64,000 nt of DNA from Ferranicluibacter rubi (GCF_011603255.1 NZ_JAANCM010000001.1:1-64000); one strand, 5' to 3'. Numbered from the stretch's first letter, positions 1-8,702 are shown. Numbers and translations are program-made. Notes: generated by a model not told the origin, from the sequence alone.

Positions 1-296
1 GGTACGGGGGGACGCGGGGCGGGCGTCCCGGCCTTGTGGTCGGCGGTCAGGGCGACCATCGCGCCCTTGACGCCGGGGATATCCTTGACGACGCGTTCGG
101 CCGCGGCGCGCAAGGGGTCGAGTTCACGGGCGCGCTCGGCCGGCACGGTGATCGAGAAATAGACCTTGGCATCCGAGATGAACACGTCGGAGACGAGGCC
201 GAGATCGACGATATTGCCTTCCAGCTCCGGGCCGCGCACCGCCCTCAGGGCGTCGAGCACCCTCTCCTTGCTTACGTCGGCGTGATCAGCGGCCAT
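1..296 (-). CDS. mrp: Mrp/ApbC-family iron-sulfur carrier protein, N-terminal part
   Basis: The frame starts with ATG at 296 and runs off the left edge, so only about 98 residues are visible. They form a MIP18/DUF59-type domain: a motif beginning VRGPELEGNIVDLGLV, then the beta strand VYFSITVPA and KDIPGVKGAMVALTA, followed by a proline/alanine linker. In alphaproteobacteria this domain precedes the P-loop ATPase of Mrp/ApbC, which carries and transfers Fe-S clusters in the cytoplasm. The ATPase part lies outside the window, so the assignment rests on the N-terminal domain and linker only. A stand-alone DUF59 protein (SufT-like) is the alternative, but the Pro/Ala-rich linker argues for a longer protein. 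Confidence 0.8.
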   Translation of the reverse strand, partial: MAADHADVSKERVLDALRAVRGPELEGNIVDLGLVSDVFISDAKVYFSITVPAERARELDPLRAAAERVVKDIPGVKGAMVALTADHKAGTPAPRPPV

Positions 297-412
297 ACTC
301 GTTTTCCCTACGCGACGACGCGCGAGCCGCGCATCTCCTGGCAGGTAGATAATCGAGCCGGGCCACTTCGCCAATGGAACGATGGGAAAAGATGTCGGAA
401 CTCAAGACCCTC

Positions 413-439
413 GGCACTTGGCACTTGGCACTTGGCACT
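413..439. repeat. 7-bp tandem repeat (ggcactt), about 3.9 copies
   Basis: Units ggcactt occur at 413-419, 420-426, 427-433 and a partial ggcact at 434-439, with no mismatch. The array lies in the gap upstream of mrp. Such perfect short arrays are prone to slipped-strand copy-number change. It is unrelated in sequence to the other 7-bp array of the window at 60673-60714. Confidence 0.9.
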
Positions 440-450
440 CGAGAATGACA

Positions 451-510
451 AAGGCCGCCTTTTGCTTCCGTGTCCGTTCATCCGGGATCACGTGAGCAAA
501 AGACGGCCTT
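451..510. repeat. Long imperfect inverted repeat
   Basis: Arm 451-466 (AAGGCCGCCTTTTGCT) pairs with arm 495-510 (AGCAAAAGACGGCCTT) at 15 of 16 positions, with a 28-nt loop. No T-run follows either arm, so it is not a standard intrinsic terminator. It could fold in RNA upstream of mrp, or be a palindromic element. Confidence 0.7.
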
Positions 511-703
511 GTTCGCGACCTTCTGGGGCGCAGTTTTTATAGAGTGGTCCCCTCTGGACCTTACGTAGAGAGATGCAGGAAGCGTGCCAGTTGGAGAATC
601 CCTGCGTCTTCGGGGTCGTTCGCCCGACAGTTGTTGGCACTTGCTCATTTCGCGAGCAGAATTTCACGCCGTGCATCTTATTCAGACGCTTGCCCAGGGG
701 AAA

Positions 704-1477
704 TCAGCTGATCAGGCCGAGCCGCATGGCTTTGACGACAGCCTGAACGCGATTGGCGGCGTCGAGCTTCTTGGCCACATGGTTGAGGTAGTGATTGACC
801 GTGTGCTCGGAGAGGCCAAGGATATCGGCGATTTCCGAGCTCGTCTTGCCGGCGGCCGTCCAGTTCAAACACTGGATCTCGCGATCCGACAAATCGACCT
901 TCTCGGTTTCCTGGTCCATGCCGCCGATGCCGACCAGACGATTATAGACGTGCAGGCAGATCATGTGCAGATCGGTCATGACCTCGATGGAGAGATCGGC
1001 ATCGCCGCTGAGAAAGATGAACACGGCCCGCCCACCTGCGGCATCGTGAACGGGGAAAAAATAGGCCTCGCAGAACTCCACCTCCTGCAGGAGCGTTTCC
1101 CGCTCAGGCGAAAAGAGGCCGCCCGCGCTTTCCCGACACTCGTCCGCGGTCATTCGAAACGGCGTGGTCGTCGTGCGCAGCATGACGAAGGCCTGGTTCT
1201 CGTGCACCGAGCCGCTGTCGTCATAGCGCTGGGTGACATCGTCGGGGACGTTGGAGAGAACGGCAATCTCGGAATATTTCGTCTGGTCGACCGTCGGCAG
1301 CGTACAGAGGAGAAAGAAGGGAAAGCCACGCGCAGCCGTGATGCGCGTCATATGGGCAAGGACGTCGTCTCGACTTTTCAGCCGCTCAAGCGCGGCAAGA
1401 TCGTTTTCGGACGCATCTCCCGCCCATCCGCCTTCCGACATGGCGGCATTCGATGCAGTGGGCTTCGTGTCAGGCAT
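704..1477 (-). CDS. LuxR-family transcriptional regulator (solo), downstream copy
   Basis: About 257 residues: an N-terminal autoinducer-binding-like domain and a C-terminal LuxR helix-turn-helix (LSDREIQCLNWTAAGKTSSE through SEHTVNHYLNHVAKKLDAAN). There is no luxI-type synthase nearby. At places where acyl-homoserine-lactone receptors carry the conserved Trp/Tyr/Asp/Pro/Trp set, this protein shows HENQAF and PFRMT, so binding of a canonical AHL looks unlikely. I start at the ATG at 1477 because GGATGGAG lies just upstream; an ATG at 1510 has no ribosome binding site. It is the second gene of a tandem pair, 96 bp after a paralogue with a near-superimposable DNA-binding domain. As far as I recall, Sinorhizobium meliloti also has two adjacent LuxR solos in this chromosomal region. 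Confidence 0.85.
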   Translation of the reverse strand: MPDTKPTASNAAMSEGGWAGDASENDLAALERLKSRDDVLAHMTRITAARGFPFFLLCTLPTVDQTKYSEIAVLSNVPDDVTQRYDDSGSVHENQAFVMLRTTTTPFRMTADECRESAGGLFSPERETLLQEVEFCEAYFFPVHDAAGGRAVFIFLSGDADLSIEVMTDLHMICLHVYNRLVGIGGMDQETEKVDLSDREIQCLNWTAAGKTSSEIADILGLSEHTVNHYLNHVAKKLDAANRVQAVVKAMRLGLIS

Positions 1478-1573
1478 GGAGGGTCTCCATCCACCTGCCG
1501 CTTCTGCCATGCGGGCGTGCCGGCATGGGCTCCGCCACCTTCATCCTCGTCCCATCCTCCAACGGCACTCGGT

Positions 1574-2305
1574 TCACGTGATCAGCCCAGCCCGAAGGGC
1601 TTTTGCGATCGTCTGGACCCGGTTGACCGAATCCAGCTTTCGGGTCGCACGGTTGAGATAGTGGTTGACGGTATATTCCGACAGGTTGAGCAGGCGTGCC
1701 ATTTCGACGGTGGTCTTGCCGCCTGCGGCCAGGCGCAGGCATTCGATCTCGCGGCGGGACAGGGAGCCGGGCGCACGCCGCGAGGCCGACCAGATCTCGC
1801 TCAGGCGATTGAAGGCATGCCCCGCCACGAAGGTCACCACGTTCAACTCCTGTCGGTTCAACTCCGGCCGGTCGCCGCCGAACGCAATGGCGCTGCGACG
1901 ACCGTCGGCATCGTGAACAGGCACGAACACCATGCGCCCGAAGCCCGAACGCGCAAACAGGCCCTTGGCAATCTTGACCGTCCTGACGAAGGCCAGAGGT
2001 GAGGTATTGTCGACCGTGAAGGGCACGGTGCTCAGCCGCAACTGCTCGAAAACCGGACTGGTCTTCAACAGTCCCAGCGCGTCATACTCCTTGACGATAT
2101 CCATCGGCCAGTTCGTCATCATCACCAGCTTGCGAAGCGACGACACGGACCGGGATGGCAAGGACAGGACGGCGTATCCCTGGAACTCATAGAGCTCACA
2201 GATGCTCTCGAACAAGCTGCGGACATCGCCTTCCTGATCCAGGTCGCCGATCGTCCAGCTGTTGCCGGAAACGACAATCTCGGGCGAGACACTCCTCAAA
2301 CCCAT
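1574..2305 (-). CDS. LuxR-family transcriptional regulator (solo), upstream copy
   Basis: About 243 residues with the same plan as the next gene: an autoinducer-binding-like domain, then a GerE/LuxR helix-turn-helix (LSRREIECLRLAAGGKTTVE, SEYTVNHYLNRATRKLDSVN). The two C-terminal halves agree at most positions, showing an old tandem duplication, while the ligand domains have diverged. The ligand pocket motif reads SPVFEQLR and PFTVD, lacking the Asp and second Trp typical of AHL binders. The ATG at 2305 lies 6 nt after AAGGA, whereas the ATG at 2311 directly touches it, so 2305 is preferred. Function is unknown; likely a ligand-responsive or constitutive regulator. Confidence 0.85.
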   Translation of the reverse strand: MGLRSVSPEIVVSGNSWTIGDLDQEGDVRSLFESICELYEFQGYAVLSLPSRSVSSLRKLVMMTNWPMDIVKEYDALGLLKTSPVFEQLRLSTVPFTVDNTSPLAFVRTVKIAKGLFARSGFGRMVFVPVHDADGRRSAIAFGGDRPELNRQELNVVTFVAGHAFNRLSEIWSASRRAPGSLSRREIECLRLAAGGKTTVEMARLLNLSEYTVNHYLNRATRKLDSVNRVQTIAKALRAGLIT

Positions 2306-2506
2306 GAACATTCCTTTGAGTGATTATGATTGCCGCAGCGAATTCCAACAACGTGGCATGCACCGAATTCCATCATCTGAAACGATTCCGGTGGGCTTTT
2401 TTGCCTGATCCGCTGCCGTTCCACTATAAATAAAGTCCATGTGGCGTCTAGCACCACTTAGCAATTGGTCTGATAAATACACAAGACCGAGGTTCGAACG
2501 TCCGTT

Positions 2507-3382
2507 TTACCGGTCGGGCGCAGACACCGGACAGAGACCGACACCCGCATCGTGAGAGATGGAATTCGCCACGTCTCTGACAAGTCCCGACCATGCCTCC
2601 AATTGACGGATCGTCACGCGATAAGCCGGTCCCGTCACCGAAATGCCCCCGACGATCCCGTGGCTCTCGCATGCCTTGTCTCCGGAGGAGACCGGCGCGG
2701 CGACACAGTGGATCTCGACTTCATGTTCCTCCGCATCGATCGCATATCCTCGTCCGCGGATCCGGTCGAGGTCGGCCATCAGCGCGCCTCGCGACCGGTG
2801 CGTATTGGCCGTGAAGGGGTGATAGGAGATGCGCGCGAGGCTCGCATCCAGCCGCGCAGGTGGCAAGACGGAAAGTGCTGCCTTACCCAATCCCGTGCAA
2901 TAGGCCGGCGAAACCCGGCCGATCTGGCTCTCCATTCGCACCGTCTGGCGACTTTCCACCTTGTCCAGATAGATGATGTCGGTCGTGCGAAGGACGCCCA
3001 GATGAACCGTTTCGCCCGTTTCCGCGTGAAGACGATCAAGATGCGGCCGGGCGATTCGCCGGAGATCGTTGCGCGACCATGCCCGGTGCGCAAACGACAA
3101 CAGCCTCAGGCCCGGCTCGTAGGCGAGGTCCGCACGCTGAAACAGCAGGCCTTCCTCGACCAGATGCGACAGATGCCGATGCAGCGTGCCGCGGGGCTGG
3201 CGCGAGAGCGCGTGAATGTCGGTAAAGCGTAGCGGCATGTCGGCGTTGACGACGAGTTCGAGCACGGCCATCGCCTTCCCCAGCGTTCCCGTATCCAGAG
3301 CGGCCGACGACTCCACGCGGTCGCCCGCATGGTCTGCCGTCCTACCGTCGCTGGTCGATGTCTTCACTCTGCCGTCTTTCAC
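2507..3382 (-). CDS. IclR-family transcriptional regulator
   Basis: An N-terminal winged helix (TLGKAMAVLELVVNADMPLR, then PRGTLHRHLSHLVEEGLLFQ) is followed by the IclR effector-binding domain (ETVHLGVLRTTDIIYLDKVE; AYCTGLGKAALS; RGRGYAIDAEEHEVEIHCVA; GISVTGP). No ATG precedes the domain, so translation must start at a GTG, most likely 3382, with 3367 as the alternative. It is divergent from the sugar-acid operon starting at 3570, and a palindrome at 3511-3529 in the shared gap is a plausible operator. By context it should control that operon in response to a pathway intermediate, but the effector cannot be read from sequence. Confidence 0.85.
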   Translation of the reverse strand: MKDGRVKTSTSDGRTADHAGDRVESSAALDTGTLGKAMAVLELVVNADMPLRFTDIHALSRQPRGTLHRHLSHLVEEGLLFQRADLAYEPGLRLLSFAHRAWSRNDLRRIARPHLDRLHAETGETVHLGVLRTTDIIYLDKVESRQTVRMESQIGRVSPAYCTGLGKAALSVLPPARLDASLARISYHPFTANTHRSRGALMADLDRIRGRGYAIDAEEHEVEIHCVAAPVSSGDKACESHGIVGGISVTGPAYRVTIRQLEAWSGLVRDVANSISHDAGVGLCPVSAPDR

Positions 3383-3464
3383 CCGCAAGATCCAACGGGG
3401 GGTTCGTAGCCTGTTTTGTGCCCTGCCGCATCGCCGGCGGCACGGTGCCGCGCACCTTTCCGCC

Positions 3465-3529
3465 TTGACACCCAACCGGGATTTGGCCGATATTCCACAT
3501 ACTAAACGATTGTTCCGAATATTGGAACA
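3465..3529 (+). promoter_or_regulatory. Promoter and IclR-type operator of the galactonate operon
   Basis: TTGACA at 3465-3470 and GATATT at 3489-3494 (spacer 18) form a sigma70-like promoter facing the SDR gene. Just after the expected transcription start lies the inverted repeat TGTTCC-N7-GGAACA (3511-3529). Its location in the gap between iclR and its presumed target operon suggests a repressor or activator site. Seen: both motifs. Inferred: their use. Confidence 0.5.
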
Positions 3530-3569
3530 GAAATATGAAATGTATGCCTTGAGGGAGGGCGTCGACAGC

Positions 3570-4355
3570 ATGCCCGGCCCTTCTGCAACGTTTCCGGATC
3601 TCGCAGATCGTGGCGTACTCATCACGGGCGGAGCCTCGGGCATCGGTGCGGCATTGGTCGAAGGTTTCGTGCGCCAGGGTGCACGGGTCGCGTATATCGA
3701 CATCAACGCAGATACGGCGGCGGAAGTTTCAGCCCGTCTCAAAGACGTCGGACCCCATGCGCCGCTTTTCATAGAGGCGGACCTGCGGGACATCGCCGGC
3801 ATACCCGCGCTCGTCGATCGCGCAGCGGCGGCGCTGGGCGGCCTGAAGGTGCTCGTCAACAATGCGGCCCGCGACGACCGGCAGGTTTTCGGCGCGATCT
3901 CTGAGGCCGACTGGGACGAAAACCTCGGCATCAACCTGAAGCCGGTCTTCTTCATGAGCCAGGCGGCAGCGCCCTATCTCACAGCCGGGAATGGGTCCTC
4001 TCTTTCGGGCGGGTCCATCGTCAATTTCTCCTCGATCGCCTATCTCCTCAACATGGGTGAGGTGCCGGCCTATGCGACCGCGAAGGCTGGGATCGTCGGC
4101 CTGACGAAGTCGCTCGCAGGTGCGCTCGGCCCCTCCGGCGTGCGGGTCAACGCGCTGCTGCCGGGCATGGTGGTGACCGAACGGCAGAAGGCGCTGTGGC
4201 TGAGCGAGGACAGCATCGAAGCGATGCGCCGGCGACAATGCATTCCCGAAACGCTTTATGCCGACGACCTCGTCGGCCCCTGCCTCTTCCTCGCCTCCGA
4301 CTGTTCGGCGCGGATGACGGCCCAGACGATGATCATCGACGGAGGTGTCTTGTGA
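3570..4355 (+). CDS. SDR-family sugar dehydrogenase (probable aldose 1-dehydrogenase)
   Basis: A 261-residue short-chain dehydrogenase: cofactor motif TGGASGIG at residues 19-26, VNNAARDD, catalytic Ser in NFSSIAY and YATAK (YxxxK), and a C-terminal ending in IDGGVL. The ATG at 3570 is preceded by GAGGGAGGG at a 10-nt distance; an upstream in-frame ATG at 3540 has no such site. It is the first gene of a five-gene operon and its stop overlaps the dgoK start by 4 nt. Given dgoK, dgoA, a lactonase and a dehydratase downstream, the expected role is NAD(P)-dependent oxidation of an aldose such as D-galactose to its lactone. The substrate is inferred from context; L-fuconate- or arabinose-type substrates are possible. 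Confidence 0.85.
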   Translation: MPGPSATFPDLADRGVLITGGASGIGAALVEGFVRQGARVAYIDINADTAAEVSARLKDVGPHAPLFIEADLRDIAGIPALVDRAAAALGGLKVLVNNAARDDRQVFGAISEADWDENLGINLKPVFFMSQAAAPYLTAGNGSSLSGGSIVNFSSIAYLLNMGEVPAYATAKAGIVGLTKSLAGALGPSGVRVNALLPGMVVTERQKALWLSEDSIEAMRRRQCIPETLYADDLVGPCLFLASDCSARMTAQTMIIDGGVL

Positions 4356-5290
4356 CGACAACGATAAGCCAGCCGGCAGCGGCCCGTTATGCAGCAGCGG
4401 ATTGGGGAACGTCGAGTTTCCGGATCTGGCTGATCGGCGAAACGGGCGAGGCCCTTGGCGAGCGCCGCAGTGCCGAGGGCATGACGACGGCGGCGAAAAC
4501 AGGGTTTTCAGCCGTTTTGGAAACGCATCTGGAGGCGATGGGCGCCAGCGCCACGCTGCCGGTCGTGATCTGCGGCATGGCGGGTGCACGGCAGGGCTGG
4601 GTGGAGGCGGGCTATCTCGACACGCCGGCCGCCCTCTCCGACATCGTCCGCCATGCGGTCGTCGTTCCCGACGAGCGTCGCGACATCCGCATCCTGCCGG
4701 GGCTCGCCCAGCGCGATGCGGTGAGGCCCGACGTGATGCGCGGCGAGGAAACGCAGCTGCTCGGCAGCGTCGGTGCCCTTTCGGGCACGCGGCTCGTCTG
4801 CATGCCGGGCACGCACAGCAAATGGGTGCGGGTGACGGATGGCAAGGTCGAGCGGTTCTCGACCTTCATGAGCGGCGAACTGTTCGACGTCGTGTCGCGG
4901 CAGTCGATCCTCAGCCATGCGGTGGCTGATGCCGGCGCCTTCGACGGCACGCATCCGGCCTTCGTCGCCGCCGTCGCCGAGGCGATGGCAAACCCTGCCA
5001 TGGCGACCAATCTCCTCTTCACCGTCCGCTCCGGCCAGTTGCTGCACGGGCATGGCGCAACGGAGGCGAAAGCCCGGCTGTCCGGGCTGATGATCGGCCT
5101 GGAGATTGCGGGTGCGACCACCATGACCGCCGACGCCCAAACGCCGGTCAGTCTCGTCGCCTCCGGCCCGCTGGCCGGGCTCTATACGCAGGCGCTCACG
5201 GCTGCCGGGCTTCAGAGCGAGCTCGTCGATGCCGACGAGGCCGTTCGCGACGGGTTGGCGGCTGCGGCCAAAGCGCTCTGGCCGGCCTGA
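4352..5290 (+). CDS. dgoK: 2-dehydro-3-deoxygalactonokinase
   Basis: A 312-residue protein of the DgoK family. The N-terminal phosphate-binding stretch YAAADWGTSSFRIWL is characteristic, followed by VICGMAGARQGW, GEETQLLG, CMPGTHSKWV and STFMSGELFDV. It phosphorylates 2-keto-3-deoxy-galactonate at C6 in the De Ley-Doudoroff pathway. The start is GTG at 4352, overlapping the preceding stop, with GGAGG at 4341-4345. It is directly followed by dgoA, whose product cleaves its product. Family assignment is firm; the exact physiological sugar is inferred from the operon. Confidence 0.92.
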   Translation: MTTTISQPAAARYAAADWGTSSFRIWLIGETGEALGERRSAEGMTTAAKTGFSAVLETHLEAMGASATLPVVICGMAGARQGWVEAGYLDTPAALSDIVRHAVVVPDERRDIRILPGLAQRDAVRPDVMRGEETQLLGSVGALSGTRLVCMPGTHSKWVRVTDGKVERFSTFMSGELFDVVSRQSILSHAVADAGAFDGTHPAFVAAVAEAMANPAMATNLLFTVRSGQLLHGHGATEAKARLSGLMIGLEIAGATTMTADAQTPVSLVASGPLAGLYTQALTAAGLQSELVDADEAVRDGLAAAAKALWPA

Positions 5291-5351
5291 GATCATTCCC
5301 TATTTGCCGCTTTCGAGCCTATTCTTTGCCGCTTTCAAGAAAGACGAGATC

Positions 5352-5990
5352 ATGACACGCGTTCCCTTCCCCTCCATGAAATATCCGCTGATCGCCATCC
5401 TGCGCGGGTTGAAGCCCGAGGAGACGGAGGCGGCGATTTCGGCGCTGGTCGAGGCCGAGTTCACGGCCATCGAAATTCCGCTGAACTCGCCGGATCCCTT
5501 CCGCTCCATCGAGATCGCCGTGAAGACGGCGCCGGCCAACTGCCTGATCGGCGCCGGCACGGTGCTGACCAAGGACCAGGTCGAGCGGCTGGAGCAGGCC
5601 GGCGGCCGGCTGTTCGTCAGCCCGAACGTCGACGTGGACGTCATCGCGCATGCCGCATCGAAGGGCATGGTGACCATGCCCGGCGTCTTCACACCGACCG
5701 AAGCTCTGGCAGCGGCTGCGGCCGGCGCAACCGGGCTCAAGTTCTTTCCGGCGAGCGTGCTCGGCGCCTCCGGCATTTCGGCCATCCGCGCCGTGCTGCC
5801 GACCGATCTGGAGATCGCGGCGGTCGGCGGCGTGTCCGAGGCCAATTTCGCGGAATATGCCAAGATTGGGGTCAAGAGCTTCGGCCTCGGGTCCAGCATC
5901 TACAAGGTCGGCATGAGTGCCGCCGAAATCGGCGCGCGCGCCCGTATCACCACCAAGGCCTATGACGCCGTCTATGGAGCGTCCGCATGA
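5352..5990 (+). CDS. dgoA: 2-dehydro-3-deoxy-6-phosphogalactonate aldolase
   Basis: A 212-residue class I aldolase of the KDPG/KDPGal family: AIEIPLNSP with the catalytic Glu, GAGTVLT, FVSPNVD, MPGVFTPTEA and the Schiff-base lysine in GLKFFPAS. It splits 2-keto-3-deoxy-6-phosphogalactonate into pyruvate and glyceraldehyde 3-phosphate. The ATG at 5352 lies 61 bp after dgoK; the ribosome binding site is weak. Its last codons overlap the ATG of the next gene, so the two are probably translationally coupled. The close relative eda (KDPG aldolase) is less likely because the gene follows dgoK. Confidence 0.92.
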   Translation: MTRVPFPSMKYPLIAILRGLKPEETEAAISALVEAEFTAIEIPLNSPDPFRSIEIAVKTAPANCLIGAGTVLTKDQVERLEQAGGRLFVSPNVDVDVIAHAASKGMVTMPGVFTPTEALAAAAAGATGLKFFPASVLGASGISAIRAVLPTDLEIAAVGGVSEANFAEYAKIGVKSFGLGSSIYKVGMSAAEIGARARITTKAYDAVYGASA

Positions 5991-6859
5991 GTGCCAACGC
6001 GAAAATCGTCAGCGACAATCCCTCGGAGCTTGGTGAAGGCCCGGTCTACGATCCCTCGACCGGCACCGTCTGGTGGTTCAACATCGTCGGGCGCGAGCTG
6101 CACGGGCTGCATCTCGAAAGCCAGGCCAAGAGCGTCCAGCCGCTGAACTTTCTCGCCAGCGTCATGGCGCTGGTGGATGGGGAACGGCAGCTGATCGCCA
6201 GCGATCAGGGCCTTTTCCTGCGCGATGCCGAGACGGGCGTCTTCGAGACATACGGCGTGATCGAGGACAAACCGGGAAACCGTACGAATGACGGTCGCGT
6301 TCACGCCTCGGGCGCGCTCTGGATCAGCACGATGGGCCGGAGCGCGGAAAAGAATGCCGGCGCGATCTACCACGTCGCCAAGGGCAAGGTGACGCGCATC
6401 GTCAGCGACATCACCATCCCGAACGGCATCTGCTTCTCGCCGGACGGCCGCACCGGTTATTACTCCGACACCGGTCTCAACCGCTTCATGCGCGTGGCGC
6501 TGGATCCCGCAACGGGCCTGCCGACCGGCGAGCCTGCGCTGATGGTCGAGGAGCCGGAAAGCGAAGGCGGGTTCGACGGTGCTGTGTGCGATGCCGAAGG
6601 GCTGATCTGGGCCGCCCGCTGGGGCGCCTCCGCCATCGACGTCTATTCGCCCGAGGGCAAGCGCCTGGCGCGGCATACCGTGCCGGTGTCGCAGCCGAGC
6701 TGCCCGGCCTTCGTCGGACGCAGCGCCGACCGGCTGCTCTTCACCTCGGCCTGGCAGGGACTGGACGAAGCAGGGCGCTCGAAAGACCCGGATGCCGGCA
6801 AGACCTTCCTGCTCGACATCGACGTGAAAGGCCGTTTCGAGCCCGTCTACGTGCTCTGA
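5987..6859 (+). CDS. SMP-30/gluconolactonase-family lactonase
   Basis: A 290-residue six-bladed beta-propeller of the SMP-30/regucalcin family. Metal-ligand motifs are visible in order: LGEGPVYD (Glu), NDGRVHASG (Asn), PNGICFSPDG (Asn) and FDGAVCDAEG (Asp). These enzymes hydrolyse aldonolactones to aldonates, here most likely galactonolactone to galactonate, the step between the SDR dehydrogenase and the dehydratase. The start overlaps the dgoA stop by 4 nt (ATGA). No signal peptide is seen, so it is cytoplasmic. Confidence 0.9.
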   Translation: MSANAKIVSDNPSELGEGPVYDPSTGTVWWFNIVGRELHGLHLESQAKSVQPLNFLASVMALVDGERQLIASDQGLFLRDAETGVFETYGVIEDKPGNRTNDGRVHASGALWISTMGRSAEKNAGAIYHVAKGKVTRIVSDITIPNGICFSPDGRTGYYSDTGLNRFMRVALDPATGLPTGEPALMVEEPESEGGFDGAVCDAEGLIWAARWGASAIDVYSPEGKRLARHTVPVSQPSCPAFVGRSADRLLFTSAWQGLDEAGRSKDPDAGKTFLLDIDVKGRFEPVYVL

Positions 6860-6974
6860 TCGCCGCTGCCGATCGCGCCCCCGGAGGAGAGCGTCATCGG
6901 CGATTTACAGTCGAAACGGTAAAAAGTATGATTATTGGTGAACGGCCGTAGCGCCGCGCCAAAGGGAGGTTTCC

Positions 6975-8702
6975 ATGAGCGACGAGAAGAAACGGGAACT
7001 GAGAAGCCGTCACTGGTACGGCGGCACCGACAAGGACGGGTTCATTCACCGCTCGTGGATGAAGAACCAGGGCTTTCCGGATCATGCCTTCGACGGACGC
7101 CCGATCATCGGTATCTGTAATACTTGGTCGGAACTGACGCCCTGCAACAGCCATCTGCGGATTCTCGCCGAAGGCGTGAAGCGCGGTGTCTGGGAGGCCG
7201 GCGGCTTTCCGGTCGAGTTCCCGGTCTCCTCGCTCGGCGAAACGCAGATGCGGCCGACGGCCATGCTGTTCCGCAACCTGCTCGCCATGGACGTCGAAGA
7301 GGCCATTCGCGCTTATGGCATCGACGGCGTCGTGCTGCTCGGCGGCTGCGACAAGACCACGCCGGGCCAGCTGATGGGTGCGGCATCCGTCGATCTGCCG
7401 ACCATCGTCGTCTCCTCCGGCCCGATGCTGAACGGCAAGTGGCGCGGCAAGGACATCGGCTCCGGCACGGATGTCTGGAAGTTCTCCGAGGATGTGCGCG
7501 CCGGCAAGATGAGCCTGGCGGAGTTCATGGCGGCGGAAAGCGGCATGTCGCGCTCGCCCGGCGTCTGCATGACGATGGGCACGGCGACGACCATGGCGTC
7601 AGTGGTGGAGGCCATGGGCCTGTCGCTGCCGCTGAACGCCGCCCTGCCCGCCGTGGACGCGCGCCGCATGGCGCTGAGCCACATGACCGGCAAGCGGATC
7701 GTCGACATGGTGCATGAGGATCTGCGCCTGTCGAAGATCCTGACCAAGAAGAACTTCGAGAACGGCATCGTCGCCAATGCCGCCGTTGGCGGCTCGACCA
7801 ATGCCGTCGTGCACCTCCTCGCCATCGCCGGACGGGCCGGCGTCGATCTGACGCTCGACGATTTCGACCGGGTCGGCGCGCAGGTTCCCTGCATCGTGAA
7901 CTGTATGCCCTCCGGCCAGTATCTGATCGAGGATCTGGCCTATGCCGGCGGCCTGCCGGCCGTGATGAACCGCATTCAGGACCTGCTGCATGCCGACGCG
8001 CCGACCGTCTACGGCTGTCCCATCTCGGACTACTACAAGGATGCCGAAGTCTTCAACGACGACGTCATCCGGCCGCTCGACAACCCGCTTCGCAAGGCCG
8101 GCGGCATCCGCATCCTGCGCGGCAATCTCTCGCCCAACGGCGCCGTGATCAAGCCGTCGGCCGCCAGCGAGCACCTGCTGGTGCACGAGGGGCCGGCGCA
8201 TGTGTTCGAGACGATCGAGGACATGAAGGCGCAGATCGACGATCCCGACCTCGATGTGACCGAAGACACGATCCTCGTGCTGAAGGGCTGCGGCCCCAAG
8301 GGCTATCCCGGCATGGCGGAGGTCGGCAACATGCCGATCCCGAGGCGGCTGGTGGAAAAGGGCGTGCGCGACATGGTGCGCATTTCCGACGCGCGCATGT
8401 CCGGTACGGCCTTCGGCACCGTGGTGCTGCATGTCAGCCCCGAGGCCAATGCCGGGGGACCGCTCGCCATCGTGAAGACCGGCGACCGGATCCGGCTCGA
8501 CACGCTGAAGGGCGAACTGAACCTGATGATTCCCGAAGCCGAGTTCGCTCAGCGTATGGCCGCCTGGGTGCCGCCGGAGCCGAAATGGACGCGCGGCTAT
8601 TACAAGCTCTATCAGGACACCGTTCTGCAGGCCGATAAGGGCGCGGATCTCGACTTCCTCGTCGGCGGCAGCGGCAGCGAGGTTTTCCGCGAAAGCCACT
8701 GA
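6975..8702 (+). CDS. IlvD/Edd-family sugar-acid dehydratase (probable galactonate/arabinonate dehydratase)
   Basis: A 575-residue dehydratase with the Fe-S cysteines in GICNTWSEL, GGCDKTTPGQ and GVCMTMGTATTM, and C-terminal GPKGYPGM, RISDARMSGTA and HVSPEA. Its size and signature fit the sugar-acid dehydratases related to dihydroxy-acid dehydratase rather than IlvD of valine synthesis. As last gene of the operon it would convert galactonate (or a related aldonate) to 2-keto-3-deoxygalactonate, the DgoK substrate. A 115-bp gap separates it from the lactonase; AAAGGGAGG lies just upstream of the ATG. A strong intrinsic terminator follows at 8744-8785. Biosynthetic IlvD is the alternative, but context argues against it. 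Confidence 0.88.
   Translation: MSDEKKRELRSRHWYGGTDKDGFIHRSWMKNQGFPDHAFDGRPIIGICNTWSELTPCNSHLRILAEGVKRGVWEAGGFPVEFPVSSLGETQMRPTAMLFRNLLAMDVEEAIRAYGIDGVVLLGGCDKTTPGQLMGAASVDLPTIVVSSGPMLNGKWRGKDIGSGTDVWKFSEDVRAGKMSLAEFMAAESGMSRSPGVCMTMGTATTMASVVEAMGLSLPLNAALPAVDARRMALSHMTGKRIVDMVHEDLRLSKILTKKNFENGIVANAAVGGSTNAVVHLLAIAGRAGVDLTLDDFDRVGAQVPCIVNCMPSGQYLIEDLAYAGGLPAVMNRIQDLLHADAPTVYGCPISDYYKDAEVFNDDVIRPLDNPLRKAGGIRILRGNLSPNGAVIKPSAASEHLLVHEGPAHVFETIEDMKAQIDDPDLDVTEDTILVLKGCGPKGYPGMAEVGNMPIPRRLVEKGVRDMVRISDARMSGTAFGTVVLHVSPEANAGGPLAIVKTGDRIRLDTLKGELNLMIPEAEFAQRMAAWVPPEPKWTRGYYKLYQDTVLQADKGADLDFLVGGSGSEVFRESH

Larger units (their letters stand above)
297..703. other. Gene-free gap with repeats
   Basis: The 407 bp between the start of mrp and the end of the first luxR gene hold no convincing reading frame. 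They contain the leftward promoter region of mrp, a 7-bp tandem array at 413-439 and a long imperfect palindrome at 451-510, each listed separately. Confidence 0.6.
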
